64,000 nucleotides of DNA from Sporodiniella umbellata (Eukaryota > Mucoromycota > Mucoromycetes > Mucorales > Rhizopodaceae). Position numbers and translations under genes: made by a program. Under the pieces are notes generated by a model. The model was not told the origin of the DNA. It did no database searches and saw nothing but the letters and a program-made list of their open reading frames with translations. The stretch is from positions 62,001-126,000 of the forward strand of contig JAIXMR010000047.1 in NCBI GenBank assembly GCA_025677835.1, given 5' to 3'. How positions within the stretch are numbered: position 1 is the stretch's first letter; every line of letters starts with the position of its first letter. This document shows, piece after piece, positions 1-11,060 of this stretch.

Positions 1-838
1 GTGGTCGAGACCACTTCCAGCCTCACAACAACAACAGTGGTAACAACAACAATAACAACAACAACAGCAGTAGTAATAACAATGTTGTTGATGGCTGGAA
101 CACGGTTGGGGCCTCATCACCTATTGCCGAAAAATCGCCTACAAACGACTTATCAAACTTCGGTAAGCCACTCAGAGGACGATCCAAGAACAACATTCTT
201 GGTCCTTCCAACAGTCCTTTCCCCAGTCTTGCTAGAAACAAAGCAGCTACAGAGAGCAAAAACGCAGGTGACGGTAGATCAAGCCCTGCAGTTAATATGT
301 TTAGTGCTTTGCTGTCTGATGGCGACGAATCAGAGGAGCACAAAAAAGTACAACAGTCACCTGAAACAAGCCCTTCAGAAACCAACACTTCCAGTGAAAA
401 GTTGTCAGATGATGTTGTCCGACGTAAATCTAAGAACATAATTGATGAGTATTTCAATCTTCGTGATAAAAAGGTAAAACGAAAAGATATTCGATAGCTT
501 TGCTAAAACTAACGTTGCCTAATCAGGAACTTTCTGAATGCATTAAGGAGCTTGACGATCCTCACTATCTTGAGCTGTTTGCTCAAGAAACACTGACTGT
601 AGTTGAAAAGAAATCTGAGGACGTTGATACAATGTGTGATGTGGTGTCCTATATAATAGCTGAAAAGCTGATTGAAAAACAAACCTACATCAATGCTTTT
701 AAGACTTTTATGGAAGGTTATGATGATTTGACAATCGATGTTCCCCAAGCCCCCAAATACGTATCGAAACTGTTAGAAGCTTCAACTATTGATTCGTCGG
801 ATGAAGGCACTGAAGATATCTTCAGTCATTTAAGTTAA
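1..838 (+). CDS. Translation initiation factor eIF4G, C-terminal part (5' partial)
   Basis: Scaffold of the cap-binding complex eIF4F; only the C-terminus lies in the window. Reading frame 3 is open from the left edge, so the first two bases belong to a split codon. Exons are 1..473 and 527..838, with a 53-nt GT-AG intron containing a CTAAC branch-like site just before the acceptor; the frame closes across it. The start of the fragment is a poly-Asn/Ser low-complexity tract, followed by an 'FSALLSDGDE' segment and then an MA3-type helical domain ('KSKNIIDEYFNLRD', 'ECIKELDDPHY', 'FVxxxVSYIIAEKLIEK'-like). The protein ends soon after this domain and no second C-terminal HEAT (W2) domain follows, as in other fungal eIF4G. 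An AATAAA overlaps the stop region. Family assignment rests on recognised MA3 motifs; Pdcd4-like MA3 proteins are a less likely alternative. Confidence 0.88.
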
Positions 839-920
839 ATAAAACAGTGTAGTTAGATAAATTGTATGTTCATGTGCATGTTTTATTGTAATTGTTATAG
901 TTCAATAGGTATAAAAGGAC

Positions 921-2085
921 TTATTTCTTGTTTGCAAGCTATTTCAGTTTTGTGAGTTTGAGTTTTTAGAGAGGATCAACTTACTCTAGCGCGAAGTGCT
1001 GCCATTCGGTCCTTTACACTACCTTTTGGTGTTGGCTTGGGAGTTTGGCTCTCAATCTTTTCCTCTTTAACCTTTGAGTGAGCCTCCAATAAAGATCTAA
1101 CCTAAAAAGGTGTTACTACGGTTCGTATTAAATACAAGAGTATTCTTACACCAGGAGGAAGCTTTGCATCCTTCATCCATTCTTTTTTGTCAATCACTGT
1201 ACTAAGCTTAGGTAATGCTACCTCTGGGACAGTGGCGTCTGGCTACATAAACAATGGAGTGAATCAAAACTCTGAATTAAATTCTCGCTGCTATACCTTC
1301 ATGTTGGTCTCAAAGTAGGTCTTTAGTCCATTGTGGACTGCCTCTTTTCGAGTCACATAATCTTTGGGACTTAAAGGTAAAGACCAGCTGCTTTCGAACT
1401 CGATCAAATAATCTTCAAAAGTCTTGTTCCCGAAGCGTCTTATTTCTTTAGCTTGCATTGCATAGAGCTTAGGCGCAACATACATCACTTTAAGGATATG
1501 TGTAATGGTAATACTTTTCCTAGTTGAATTTCTCAATGGTGACTCAATTTGAGAATATAAAGCAGGGATATTGCGACTAGCACGGTCAGTTAGTACAATG
1601 TCGAGCACCTTTTGAAGTTTTTCTAAAGTATTTTGCTCATCCTCCATTCTCAATTTGTCAGCCAAAGATACGTATTCTCTAAAAGAAGCTTCGGATACAG
1701 ACTGATGGTAGCGCTGTGAATTGCTTGGGGGCGTAATAGGCTCAACATGACGCTGGGCTGCTGAAAGTGTGTCATCTAGTTTTTCCTCTAAACTACTCTG
1801 ATGAGGTGGGCTTAAAAGATGACTGTTATAGAGGCTTTCGTTTTCTGTATTTTCATTGCTCTTTGGTTTCTCAAGAGGTACACTTTCAGTTTCCAATTCA
1901 TTTTTTGTGAGAAGGTCTGTTTCCTGTTTTGATGATGCAATCTTATTTTCGTTGGTAGTATCGATTATTGCTTTTTGTTTTTTGTTTGGCAAAGCATCCT
2001 GTGGCGAAAGTTTACGTTTGCTGTTCTCCTTTTCAATTGGCGCTATGGACTGTAACCGTTTTTGCTGTGTTGCTCTGGTGGTCAT
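921..2085 (-). CDS. CDT1: DNA replication licensing factor Cdt1
   Basis: Cdt1 loads the MCM2-7 helicase at origins with ORC and Cdc6. Model: complement(join(921..938, 985..1101, 1150..1242, 1297..2085)), 338 aa, all introns in phase 0. Residues ~1-120 are disordered and basic ('KRKLSPQDALPNKKQK', NLS-like), as expected for Cdt1. Residues ~125-245 carry the geminin/MCM-binding winged-helix region ('LADKLRMEDEQNTLEKLQKVLDIVL', ... 'YSQIESPLRNST', 'ITHILKVMY'). The C-terminal exon has the characteristic 'VKDRMAALRAR' helix. The last 18-nt exon (LANKK-stop) depends on a consensus GTAAGT donor; without that splice the protein would end three codons later with a TGA near 976. The N-terminus is short compared with animal Cdt1. 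The gene is convergent with eIF4G, about 80 bp apart. Confidence 0.85.
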
Positions 2086-2551
2086 TTTAACTAACTGATT
2101 TATTTTTTAATGATTTGTTACGGTCAATCAGAATTTTACTTTAAGTTTGTTTTCTTCTACAGTAATCTATAGTAAAAGATAACCATGAGAAAAGAGGGTT
2201 TCAGACACTTCTGATATTCCTTTTATCTTACAACTTCAGAAGGAATGAAGGCCTTATCTGTTTCCACTGAAACGACTTTCTTCACTAATAGGTTTTCGCC
2301 ATTTCCTCTTACGCTTTTCTATAATGTAAAAGAAATCTCAATTAGCTAAAGTCGTTTTATGAGTTTGTTGATGTCATACTCTCGTTCGAATGTTGAGCCG
2401 ACCGTTTAGATTCATGACGAAGAAAAGACAAGTAATTTTTAAAAATCACTTTTTTTTTTTTTCATATAGAAGTGACTGTCTTTATAAAGAAAGCAAAAAA
2501 CACAAATGGCATTTACTGGTATACAAAATATAAAGGGATGGGCATAAGAGA
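2086..2551. other. Intergenic, CDT1 promoter / ARP1 3' flank
   Basis: This gap lies upstream of CDT1 and downstream of ARP1, both on the minus strand. It has a T13-like run near 2450-2462 and no supportable ORF. It presumably holds the CDT1 promoter and the ARP1 3' UTR; no specific site was recognised. Confidence 0.5.
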
Positions 2552-4045
2552 TTAGAAGGTCTTTTTATGGATGATATCCGGATCCTCTTGGTATTCTTCA
2601 GAAGAAACCCACATTTTCTTGAAAGTACTTAGAGACGCCAAAATAGAGCCACCAATCCAAGTACTATATTTTCTTTCAGGAGGAGCGTAGATTTTAATTT
2701 TGATGTCCTTAAGAGCAAGTTTCTTGATTTCAGCTAAAAGACGCTCGCCAAAACCTTTACACAAAGTAGATCCCCCAGACAAAACAACATTTGAGTAGAG
2801 AGACTTTCTCAAGTCAAGGTCGGCCCTGCTAATACAGTCAACAATGACTTGATGAATACCTGGGTATTCCTCGCCAATTAATTCAGGCTGGAAGAGGATT
2901 TCGGGGGCTCGGAATCTTTCAGCACCAAGCTTATAATTAAAGATTAGCAAAGAGTCGTGGAAAGCTATAGAGTATCTCATACCTTGATAATGTTACCATC
3001 AGGTAATGCAAAATCGTCTAATTTGCCGCTTGTTTCTTTCTCCTCTTTGGCTGGGTTTAATGCAATATAACACGCTTTTTCTTTAATGATACGGACAACT
3101 TCTTTTTCCGCTGTTGTATGGAAATTATAACCGGATTTTCTTAATAAAAGCTGTAGATATTCGGTTACATCTCTTCCAGCAATGTCGACTCTGCGTATAG
3201 CATGGGGAATAGCAAACCCCTCATATACAGGAACTGCATGAGTCACACCGTCTCCTGAATCGAGTACAATACCGGTCGTTCTACCAGAAGAGTACCTATG
3301 TAGGTGTAGCTGTACTATTAGTAAGGCTTATTATTGTTATTAGTTTCCACCTACAAACTAAGTACAGCTTGGATAGAGGTAAATAAAGCAGGAACGTTGA
3401 ATGTTTCAAAAAAAATTTGAGCAGCTGTATCTCGATTTGACCGAGGATTCAAGGGAGCTTCGGTGAGCAAAACAGGGTGCTAATAATATGAGAACGTGTG
3501 AATCGGGGGGTTTTTTTTTACCTCTTCAGAGAGCGTTTTAAGTTCGTCTGTATAGATGTATTGCCAGATTCGCTCCATATCTTCCCAATCAGTGACAATG
3601 CCGTGCTCAATAGGGTATCTAATTTTTAACAGTCCACGCAAATCTTGTGCCTTTTTGCCAATGAAGTTATCTCCTTCAACTGCACCTGCCATGATGCGTA
3701 CATGCTTTGGTCGACCCACCCTTTTGTAAAAAGAAAACATTAGTTTTGAGAACACAAAGATGAGACAGTATGTTTTTTGTTTTTATGTTTTTTTTTACAT
3801 TGATGGGAAAAAGCACTTTGGTTGTTCTTCTCCAGCAAACCCTGCTTTAATAACACCAGAGCCCTAAAAGATGAAAGCATTATTAGTTTGCTTTGTTTTG
3901 TGAATGAGTAACGCAATTACATTGTCTATTACAACAGGCTGATTGGTCAGCACCTATATACGTGAATTCAAATTATTTCAAAGAAGCTGTTAGCATAGAT
4001 TTTTAGCAAGTAAAGACTATATACATCATCAAACTCGGTATTCAT
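2552..4045 (-). CDS. ARP1: Actin-related protein Arp1 (centractin), dynactin filament subunit
   Basis: Arp1 forms the short filament of dynactin, the cofactor of cytoplasmic dynein. Model: complement(join(2552..2929, 2983..3295, 3355..3479, 3522..3720, 3799..3863, 3921..3953, 4025..4045)), seven exons, 377 aa, matching the ~376 aa of animal centractin. Actin-fold landmarks are all present: '[16 protein letters not shown]' (phosphate loop 1), '[15 protein letters not shown]', '[19 protein letters not shown]' (phosphate loop 2), 'SGGSTL' and a C-terminal '[12 protein letters not shown]...FKKMWVS.EEY'. The C-terminus ends in HKKTF, as centractin ends in a similar RKTF, which separates it from conventional actin (KCF). 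The first exon is only seven codons. All seven exons join in phase and every residue of the fold is covered, so the model is strong. Confidence 0.94.
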
Positions 4046-4127
4046 CTTCTATTTGTCCTGAAAAGAAAAAAAAAATTGATGGCTATTCCGAAAATTTGAA
4101 GGAGAAGCTCAGCCAATGAGAATTTAT

Positions 4128-5578
4128 TTACATAATTTTATGATCAATTTTCAAGTAATCTCTAAAGGAAGCAGATAAATGGTCTTTTTGTAAGTTTTTC
4201 CCAATCAGTACAATCTTGCTAACTGTGTTTGACTCTTCTTCTTCAGAGTAGCCTTCTTGAATATCATATAGATCTTGTACACCTTGAATAACAAGTCGCT
4301 TGTTTAGGTTTGCCAACGCTTTGTTTTTGGGTGGGTAGATAATACCCTTCAATCTCAAAACAGTAACTGGATCATTTTCGATGCCTTGGATTTTTTTTTC
4401 CCATAAAAGGTCTTGAATCCAGTATTCAATTGTTTCGATAGTCTCTAATTGCTTTTCAAACTGTATACATACAGTTTGTATTTCCTTTAAAAAAATGAAT
4501 GAATGGCTGTACTAGTAGCTTTTTTTTCTTGTTTCTTTTTTACATGAGTAATAGCATGGGCATGGGTATTCGCATGCTCTTCCATCTTTCTGGTCTGCTT
4601 AACGAGAGAGTCTACGTTGCTCACATCGTAGGCCTTAATATCAAGCACGTAGTCCAGAGGAATCTTGGAGCGCTCAGTTACAAGCATATCCGCAACAGAG
4701 TTGACTAACCCAAGATCCGTTTTGAGTTGCTCTAGCTCAATATCAGTAATGAGATCCTTTTTGTTAATAACTAAGCGATCAGCAATAGCAACTTGCCTAT
4801 AAAAAACTTTTCAAAAAAAAAAAAAAAAAACGCACACGTTTTTCTTTTACTTCAATGCTTCATTCATCATTACATCTTTTTTTTCCTCAGCCATATATTC
4901 TCTTATATTTTTCGCATCAACAAGTGTTACAATACCATCTAAGTATATCTCACTTCCCAAACCATCATCCAACCAGAACATAGAAGCAATTGGACCGGGG
5001 TCAGCAAGACCACTTGTTTCTAAAAGAATGTAATCGAATTTTCCCTTCTTTTCCATCAAGCTTTCGATGGCTTTTACACCAATATCTCTGTTATTGCATT
5101 AAAACTCTGCTCTTTTTTTCGCTTTTTTTTTTTTTTTTTTTTTTTTTACTTTGTAGAACAACACAAGCATCCGTTTCTTAGCTCCAGCCATTCCTCGTAC
5201 AAGCTACCGTCTTGGTTGACAGAAAGGCTCTTCTCAATATCGCTGCCTTTAATAAAAAAAATTAGATCTCTTGCCATTATCTCTTCACTTTTAAGCAAAC
5301 TGACTGTCTCCGAATTCGTTTAAAATTACTGCAATTTTCTTCTCATGTTTTTCGGTCAGTATATAGTTTAAAAGAGTAGTCTTTCCGCTACCCAGAAATC
5401 CTGTAACAATGGTCACTGGGATTTTTTTACTGGGTTCAGTAGCTTCAACCTGGATTGCTTGTTCGCTATGTAGAGAGTTATTTGTCTTTTACAAAGAAAG
5501 TTTTAATCGTTCTTCAAACCTGCTGTTGTTAGCAGACGCTGATACAAGCTCTGGGATGTCGTCGAAATCTTCCAACAT
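4128..5578 (-). CDS. ZNG1: Zn-regulated GTPase metalloprotein activator (COG0523/CobW family, Zng1/CBWD)
   Basis: G3E-family GTPase that transfers zinc to clients such as methionine aminopeptidase. Model: complement(join(4128..4484, 4544..4796, 4851..5087, 5150..5246, 5305..5465, 5520..5578)), 387 aa (human CBWD1 is about 395). Walker A is 'GFLGSGKTT' at residues 42-50. The metal-binding signature is 'GCLCC' at 99-103. '[11 protein letters not shown]' is the switch/Walker B region and 'INKKDL' the base-specificity NKxD motif. A His-rich stretch ([11 protein letters not shown]) near residues 265-275 is typical of the variable metal-binding loop. The 3' domain has 'LRLKGIIY' and '[13 protein letters not shown]'. 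The start at [12 protein letters not shown] resembles other family N-termini. A 27-nt intron alternative near 5464 was rejected in favour of the 54-nt one. It shares a divergent promoter region with RPT3. Confidence 0.92.
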
Positions 5579-6372
5579 TTTAATTTGCTAAAGAAAACTA
5601 TTGTCTTCTCACCATCATTTGGACAAAAAAAGCATTTCGGAATCTGAAACTGCTGGTATAGAGAAAACCGATCTAGTTTTTTGACTTGTAACGAGACTAC
5701 TGGGAAGATTTCATTTGTATCAGAGACCATTACAAACTTCAAAAAAGAGCATAAGAAAAAGATCTAAAATCATTAATCAACGTTTTTTTTAGATTAATTG
5801 TGAGTGTGTGTCTGCTACTTTTATACTTGCTGTGAATAAGATGCTCTATGAAAACAGACATACGAAGCTTACTTGACAGTTCAGACAACTGAAGGTACAT
5901 TCCTGGGAAATGAAGAATATAAAGATTATGGTTTGGTAGTTTTCCAAAAAAAAAAAAAAAAAAAAAAAAAGAATCCAGGCTTGTCAGTAAGGTTTTTTTT
6001 TAATTTAAATACGCGCTGTGGGCATAGATCCGAATATTGTTTACTTAGTAAATAAGCATAAAAATCTAGCGGTAATCACATAAACAGCACTATAATTGAA
6101 AAACTAGCGAACATAATACTACTGTAAAAAAATAAAGAAGTTTTTTCTTCCTTTCTAACTCTGCAACAACCTCTATTAAAATGCAATGCCTCGTGTGTGC
6201 ACTTTTTGGCTCAGCAGTCTCGTCTTAGCTTGAAATTGTAACTTTCAAAGCATTGAATACGGTGTTTCAAATTTACTGTTGATGACGTTTCATTGAATTT
6301 GATTTTATATTACGCGTTGCTTCATCCACTTTCTTTTCTCTTTATATCCAAGCGGTAACTTAGTTTTTAGTA
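5579..6372. other. Divergent intergenic region ZNG1/RPT3
   Basis: About 0.8 kb between two divergent starts. It contains an uninterrupted A run at about 5946-5970 and several shorter T runs. A minus-strand open stretch at 5585-5742 runs into the ZNG1 5' side and is probably 5' UTR. No proteasome-type PACE element (GGTGGCAAA) was seen upstream of RPT3. Confidence 0.5.
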
Positions 6373-7739
6373 ATGGAAGAGATTGGAATTCACATTAAGT
6401 CAGAAGTAAGACGCCAAAAGCTTTTTTTGCAAACTTTGATTAATGTTTCCGTTATTGTTTTATTTGTAGGCAAAGGACATCAGTAACACTCTTCCCCTCA
6501 AAGAGGAACCACTCGAAGATCTATCCGAAAAAGATCTATACGTTAAATTAAAAAAGCTTCAAAGAGACATCGAATTCATTGAGCTTCAAGAAGAGTACAT
6601 TAAAGATGAACAAAAAAATCTCAAGAGAGAACTTGTTCGAGCACAAGAGGAAGTAAAGCGCATCAAGTCTGTTCCCCTTGTATTGGGTCAGTTTTTGGAG
6701 CCTATTGATCAGCACACAGGCATCGTTGGCTCTACTACAGGCTCCAACTACGTTGTACGCATTTTGAGTACAATTGATCGTGAATTGTTAAAACCAAGCT
6801 CATCAGTTGCTTTGCATCGTCATTCTAATGCTCTTGTTGATGTTTTACCACCAGAGGCCGACAGCAGTATTTCGCTTTTAGGATCTGATGAAAAGCCTGA
6901 TGTATCTTATGCTGATGTAGGAGGTTTGGATATTCAAAAGCAGGAAATCCGGGAAGCTGTGGAGCTACCTTTGACTCACTTTGATCTTTATCGCCAAATT
7001 GGTATTGATCCACCAAGAGGTGTTTTACTTTACGGCCCTCCAGGTACAGGCAAAACCATGCTAGTCAAAGCTGTTGCACATCACACCACAGCCAGTTTTA
7101 TTCGTGTGGTGGGATCAGAATTTGTGCAAAAATATCTTGGTGAAGGACCACGTATGGTTCGCGATGTATTCAGATTAGCTCGCGAAAACTCCCCTGCTAT
7201 TGTATTTATTGACGAAATTGATGCTATTGCTACAAAGCGTTTCGATGCTCAAACGGGTGCTGATAGAGAAGTGCAGCGTATTCTTCTTGAACTGCTTAAT
7301 CAAATGGACGGATTCGATCAAACATCAAATGTTAAAGTCATCATGGCTACCAATCGTGCAGATACACTAGATCCTGCTTTGTTACGTCCAGGACGTCTTG
7401 ATAGAAAGATTGAGTTCCCTACACCCGACAGACGTCAAAAGCGTCTTATTTTCCAAACAGTCACATCAAAAATGAACTTGTCTGAAGAAGTTGACTTAGA
7501 AGATTGTAAGGAAGCATCTAAAGAATTAAATTCTAGCATTATTAACTTTTTTTTCTTTTGCGCTTTTAGTTGTATCACGACCCGATAAGCTATCAGGTGC
7601 TGAAATTGCTGCTATTTGTCAAGAAGCTGGTATGCAAGCAGTGAGAAAAAACCGTTATGTTATTTTGAGCAAAGATTTGGAGAAGGGATACAAAGCCAAC
7701 GTAAAGAAGGAGGATTCGAACTTTGATTTTTATAAATAA
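6373..7739 (+). CDS. RPT3: 26S proteasome regulatory particle AAA-ATPase Rpt3
   Basis: One of six AAA+ unfoldase subunits in the proteasome base. Model: join(6373..6405, 6470..7505, 7570..7739), 412 aa (yeast 428, human PSMC4 418). Order: N-terminal coiled coil (~25-80), OB domain (~80-150), then the AAA domain with '[18 protein letters not shown]', Walker A 'GPPGTGKT' (~200-207), Walker B '[10 protein letters not shown]' (~256), sensor '[26 protein letters not shown]' and the C-terminal small domain '[14 protein letters not shown]'. The C-terminus ends FDFYK, identical to the Rpt3 tail and a hydrophobic-Tyr-X motif of the kind that docks into the 20S alpha ring. The intron at 7506-7569 removes an in-frame read-through that would truncate the protein. 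The identity to Rpt3 rather than another Rpt is supported by the tail and the short N-terminus. Confidence 0.96.
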
Positions 7740-9124
7740 AGAAAACGTTTACTTAGTAGAACACATCTCGTTGACTTTGTTCTAGCTGTCGTTCGCTGAA
7801 GAGCACGCTATAGAAGTCACACTTTTCTTTCAGTATTAGCAGTCGAATATAAAGAATTTCTGTCTTTGTATTCAATTTTTTTGAAAAACAGTTGCGTGTA
7901 AATAGCAACATAATTACATGCGTTAACCTCCTGTTTGTTGCATAGAATTTTGGATTTTGTTTGTGACTAAGATAGACAGGGAAAAGGCGGTTGCTTCTAA
8001 ACATGACCTCAAACAAATAATACCTTTTCTCACGGTTATAAGTAAATCAGCTAAACACATATACACACTCAAAACAATAAAGATACTCAAATAAAACCTA
8101 AACGTATTATTTTTAATTTACGGTCGATGATACTCTCATATCCTTAACAAGAAAAAAAAAAATGATGGCAATCGGTAGAATCTGTTAGAACTCAACACGA
8201 CTCAGTAGATTCAAATATATATATATTTGTAGATGTTCTTTTTTTTTATTTGCTACAGATACTTTGCTTCTTTGTTTTATTTATTTTTATAACATGTGTC
8301 TATTATTTCAACACAAAAGTAAGAATGTTGGAGGTATTCAAGGCTATAGAGCAAATTTACTGAAAACCTATTGTTCCATTATGCAAATCCAAAAACTCCT
8401 TCACTGCTAAGCTAAATCTGAGCTCAATAAACAAACAGTCATATACTGATTTTTGCTTCAAAAGATTTTGTGGACACACTATCGGTCTGGCTGAATATCG
8501 CAAAAAATTTCAATAGCTACTTGTTGTTTATTTTTATTCTCTTGATATATACTTGAAAGAATAAAATGATACATTCTACATACGATGTATGAGTATCCAT
8601 ATGTTTGCTTTGCTATAATATCAAAGATATAAAAAAACTTAATTGTATTTCAACCTGTTAAAAAAAACAGAAAAAAAGCAGTATAACGGTATTCACAACT
8701 GTCTTTGTCATGTTAAAATGAATTGTAGTAAATAAATTTACAAAAGCAAGGGATTTAAGAAGTATTCTTATTAAACAGCAAGCTCAGTATAATAAAATTA
8801 AATAATCTTAGCGGCATGAATAGGAGAGACAAATAGAAGGAGGAAAAAAGGGGGATTGGACAAAAAGAAAGATATACCCAATCTTCTATAAACTAAACTA
8901 ACCAAAACCTGACAACTAAAGTCTTTAGCGGGATCTTCATCCTTTTTATTTATTACCAGTGGTCTGATTTTCCTTTGAATAAAGTCAAATATAGTATGCT
9001 ATTCAAAATAAAATCACCACTTCTCTTCTTCAGCCCAGTTGCGGTGTTTGTATTTTTACTAAAAGCAAACTATATCCCTTTAATCACCTTTTCTTCTCAT
9101 CGCAAAAAAGAATCCTATCAGCGC
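7740..9124. other. Intergenic, RPT3 3' side to coiled-coil gene
   Basis: About 1.2-1.4 kb, very AT-rich, with an ATATAT run near 8218-8228. Small ORFs here lack coding character. I see no RNA gene, repeat or transposon end. Confidence 0.5.
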
Positions 9125-10351
9125 ATGTCTACCACAGACGAATCCTCATTCAGCTCCTCTCACATCAACGAAACTGATTCAGATAAAGACCTTATCATTC
9201 AGTCTCTAAGCGAATCTTTACAAATTCACAAAGAAATCCTAGAACGAATCCAAAACGAGAAAGATACAATTCAGGAGCAAACAGAGAGTGAGCTGAAAAA
9301 GCAAAAAGAAGAATTTGACCATTGGAAACAAGATGCTGAAGATGCTTTAGAAAAAGAAGAAGAGAAGTTTGAAAAACTACAAGAAAGTATTGCTACCTTA
9401 AGAAAAGAGTTAGAAAAAAAGAAAGAGGACTACCAGCAGTTGGAAGTAAACTTTTATTCGTACGTCAAAACTATACGGGTGACAGATGACGATTTATCTA
9501 CAATACAGCCGGAAATATCGCATTTATTAAGTCAACTGAACAATACTTGTATGGGACTCAAATCCAAAATGGACCGTCAAGGGGGAACAGAGTTTGTTTA
9601 CCGATTTTACTCTGACAAGAAAGAATTTATTGAGCGTTATATGACGCCCACAGATGGTGTTTTAGACGCTTCATATACCACGCTTTTTGTCGAGAAATAT
9701 CTAATCAACACACTACTGATTCAAGTATTGGATGTGCCTATTCACCTTGGTGTTTCTGTCAACGGTCCTTTCCAAGAGCTACATGAGTGGCTTTCTGATA
9801 GAAACAAGGAATGGTCAAACAGGCTGAGACAGCAAGTGTGCGCATTAGTCATACAGCAACCCGGTTCAGAAGAAGAAGAAAAGATAGAACAGGCGAAACA
9901 AGAACTTCTTCAAAAAGTTGTCAATGACCTAGGAATCGTCTACCCATCTCTGAAACAAGACCCAAAAAAGATTGAAAATTTAATTATGCGATCATTAAAG
10001 CTGAACTTGGCAGTAAAAGGACAAGAGATAAAAATTGAGAGACTGCTTATTGAAGAAGGTGTTACACAATTCGATGCAGGAACTATGAAAGCAACAGCAA
10101 AAGGAAAATCAGCTGGTACAGTTGGTCTGGTCATTACGCCGCCATTTGTTGCGAGAGACGAGCTTGATAATGAGCATGGATTTACTGTACCTGGAAAAGT
10201 GTTTTGTATACAAGAAGTTACTGTAGAAGAAGTAAAGCAGGTGCTTTCAGATAATGAGCATGATTTAGAAGAGTCGATACATATAGATTCAGAGGCAGTA
10301 GACTATAATGCAGATAGCGAGAAAAAATCAGAAACAAATCAGCGTGAATAA
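8975..10351 (+). CDS. Coiled-coil protein of unknown function
   Basis: I do not recognise a family. The open frame is uninterrupted from 8975, but the better start is the ATG at 9125 (408 aa): the upstream 50 codons are hydrophobic and non-acidic, and the MSTTDESS start opens an acidic Ser-rich head that suits the rest. From the first ATG the upstream segment could instead act as a signal anchor. Residues ~30-130 (from 9125) form a strong heptad coiled coil rich in Glu/Lys/Gln. This is followed by a globular part with 'GLKSKMDRQGGTEFVYRFYSDKKEFIERYMTP' type helices, 'YLINTLLIQVLDVPIHLGV', and an acidic tail (DNEHDLEESIHIDSEAVDYNADSEKK). A late 'GTVGLVITPPFVA ... VPGKVFCIQEV' block is beta-like. 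The pattern is that of a lineage-restricted fungal protein. A single exon is unusual next to its intron-rich neighbours. Confidence 0.7.
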   Translation: MNKVKYSMLFKIKSPLLFFSPVAVFVFLLKANYIPLITFSSHRKKESYQRMSTTDESSFSSSHINETDSDKDLIIQSLSESLQIHKEILERIQNEKDTIQEQTESELKKQKEEFDHWKQDAEDALEKEEEKFEKLQESIATLRKELEKKKEDYQQLEVNFYSYVKTIRVTDDDLSTIQPEISHLLSQLNNTCMGLKSKMDRQGGTEFVYRFYSDKKEFIERYMTPTDGVLDASYTTLFVEKYLINTLLIQVLDVPIHLGVSVNGPFQELHEWLSDRNKEWSNRLRQQVCALVIQQPGSEEEEKIEQAKQELLQKVVNDLGIVYPSLKQDPKKIENLIMRSLKLNLAVKGQEIKIERLLIEEGVTQFDAGTMKATAKGKSAGTVGLVITPPFVARDELDNEHGFTVPGKVFCIQEVTVEEVKQVLSDNEHDLEESIHIDSEAVDYNADSEKKSETNQRE

Positions 10352-10430
10352 AGCAGTTTCGAGCTATTTTTTTGTTTGATGTTTTCTTAATAAGATCTCT
10401 GAGTCTGTCTTTTTTAGCATTTTAATTGGC

Positions 10431-10450
10431 TTTTTTTTTTAAAAAAAAAA
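10431..10450. repeat. Perfect T10A10 dyad
   Basis: Ten T followed directly by ten A, just downstream of the coiled-coil gene. This is one of at least seven TnAn blocks in the window (others near 14780, 17203, 24846, 25971, 29804 and 46081). It could form a hairpin or a stiff A-tract; a 3'-end role is only a guess. Confidence 0.7.
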
Positions 10451-10495
10451 TGTGTTATTATTTCTCGCGAAGAAGCAGTATGTTTGCTTTATGCT

Positions 10496-10723
10496 ATGCC
10501 ATACAATAAAAAGAATGTTAGAAAGCACATCAAGATCATAGATGAGCCAAAAGATGCAGAAGGGTCCCTTAAAAGAAAACCCAAGGTACCAAACTGTTTG
10601 AGTAAAAGAGTTGTTTATACAAATTGGTCTGTTGTCAACTAATATACATCAAAAGAGGCAAATGAAATTACAAAGGAACTACGGTTAAAGCCAGAGAATA
10701 AACATTTAGAGAACATAATATAG
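10496..10723 (+). CDS. Possible small two-exon protein, unknown
   Basis: ATG at 10496 opens 30 codons (MPYNKKNVRKHIKIIDEPKD...) to a GTACCA donor at 10586. A CAACTAAT branch-like site precedes an acceptor ending at 10657. The second exon, 10658..10723, reads ANEITKELRLKPENKHLENII-stop in phase. The result is a 51-52 aa basic peptide with charged helical composition, too short for most ORF callers. No family was recognised. The splice is plausible but there is no homology support, so this stays a candidate. Confidence 0.35.
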
Positions 10724-10901
10724 TTTATGATACCAGCCTACCTTTACATCTGTTTCTGTGACAAGACGCGGTTAGAAAAAGTACTGGCAAACAAGAAAAG
10801 ACGAGCCGGATGTGTGAGTGAGTGCGTACTTGTGCTAAACTAGTTCTATTATAGCTAAAATTAAGTTGCAAAAAAAAGCCCATTTAGAAACTGTGTTTTA
10901 T

Positions 10902-11060
10902 TTAATCTCTATTGAACGTCCAATCAAAACCATAGCCAGAGGAGAGTGCGCTATGACCTTTCAATTTTTCCCAAACAGACTTTTTTGTATCAAAAACCTT
11001 TGTGTTTCCTTTAGGGCTAAATTCTGCTATGAAAGAGTTTAGCAAATGATGCTTATACAT
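10902..11060 (-). CDS. Possible small protein or terminal exon, unknown
   Basis: A minus-strand frame from an ATG at 11060 to a TAA at 10902 encodes 52 aa with good coding character (...'AEFSPKGNTKVFDTKKSVW', 'SALSSGYGFDWTF'...). It may be the last exon of a spliced gene: an AG at about 11052-11053 would allow an acceptor before His-His-Leu-Leu. Upstream exons could not be placed with confidence. No family was recognised. Confidence 0.35.
   Translation of the reverse strand: MYKHHLLNSFIAEFSPKGNTKVFDTKKSVWEKLKGHSALSSGYGFDWTFNRD

Noticed and set aside
1..441. 146-codon plus-strand and 144-codon minus-strand frames at the left edge
   Set aside because: Both are shadows of the eIF4G frame through an Asn/Ser-rich repeat (poly-Thr, poly-Leu products).
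5466..5492. 27-nt intron near the ZNG1 start
   Set aside because: Too short for splicing; the 54-nt intron 5466-5519 gives the same downstream frame and a family-like N-terminus.
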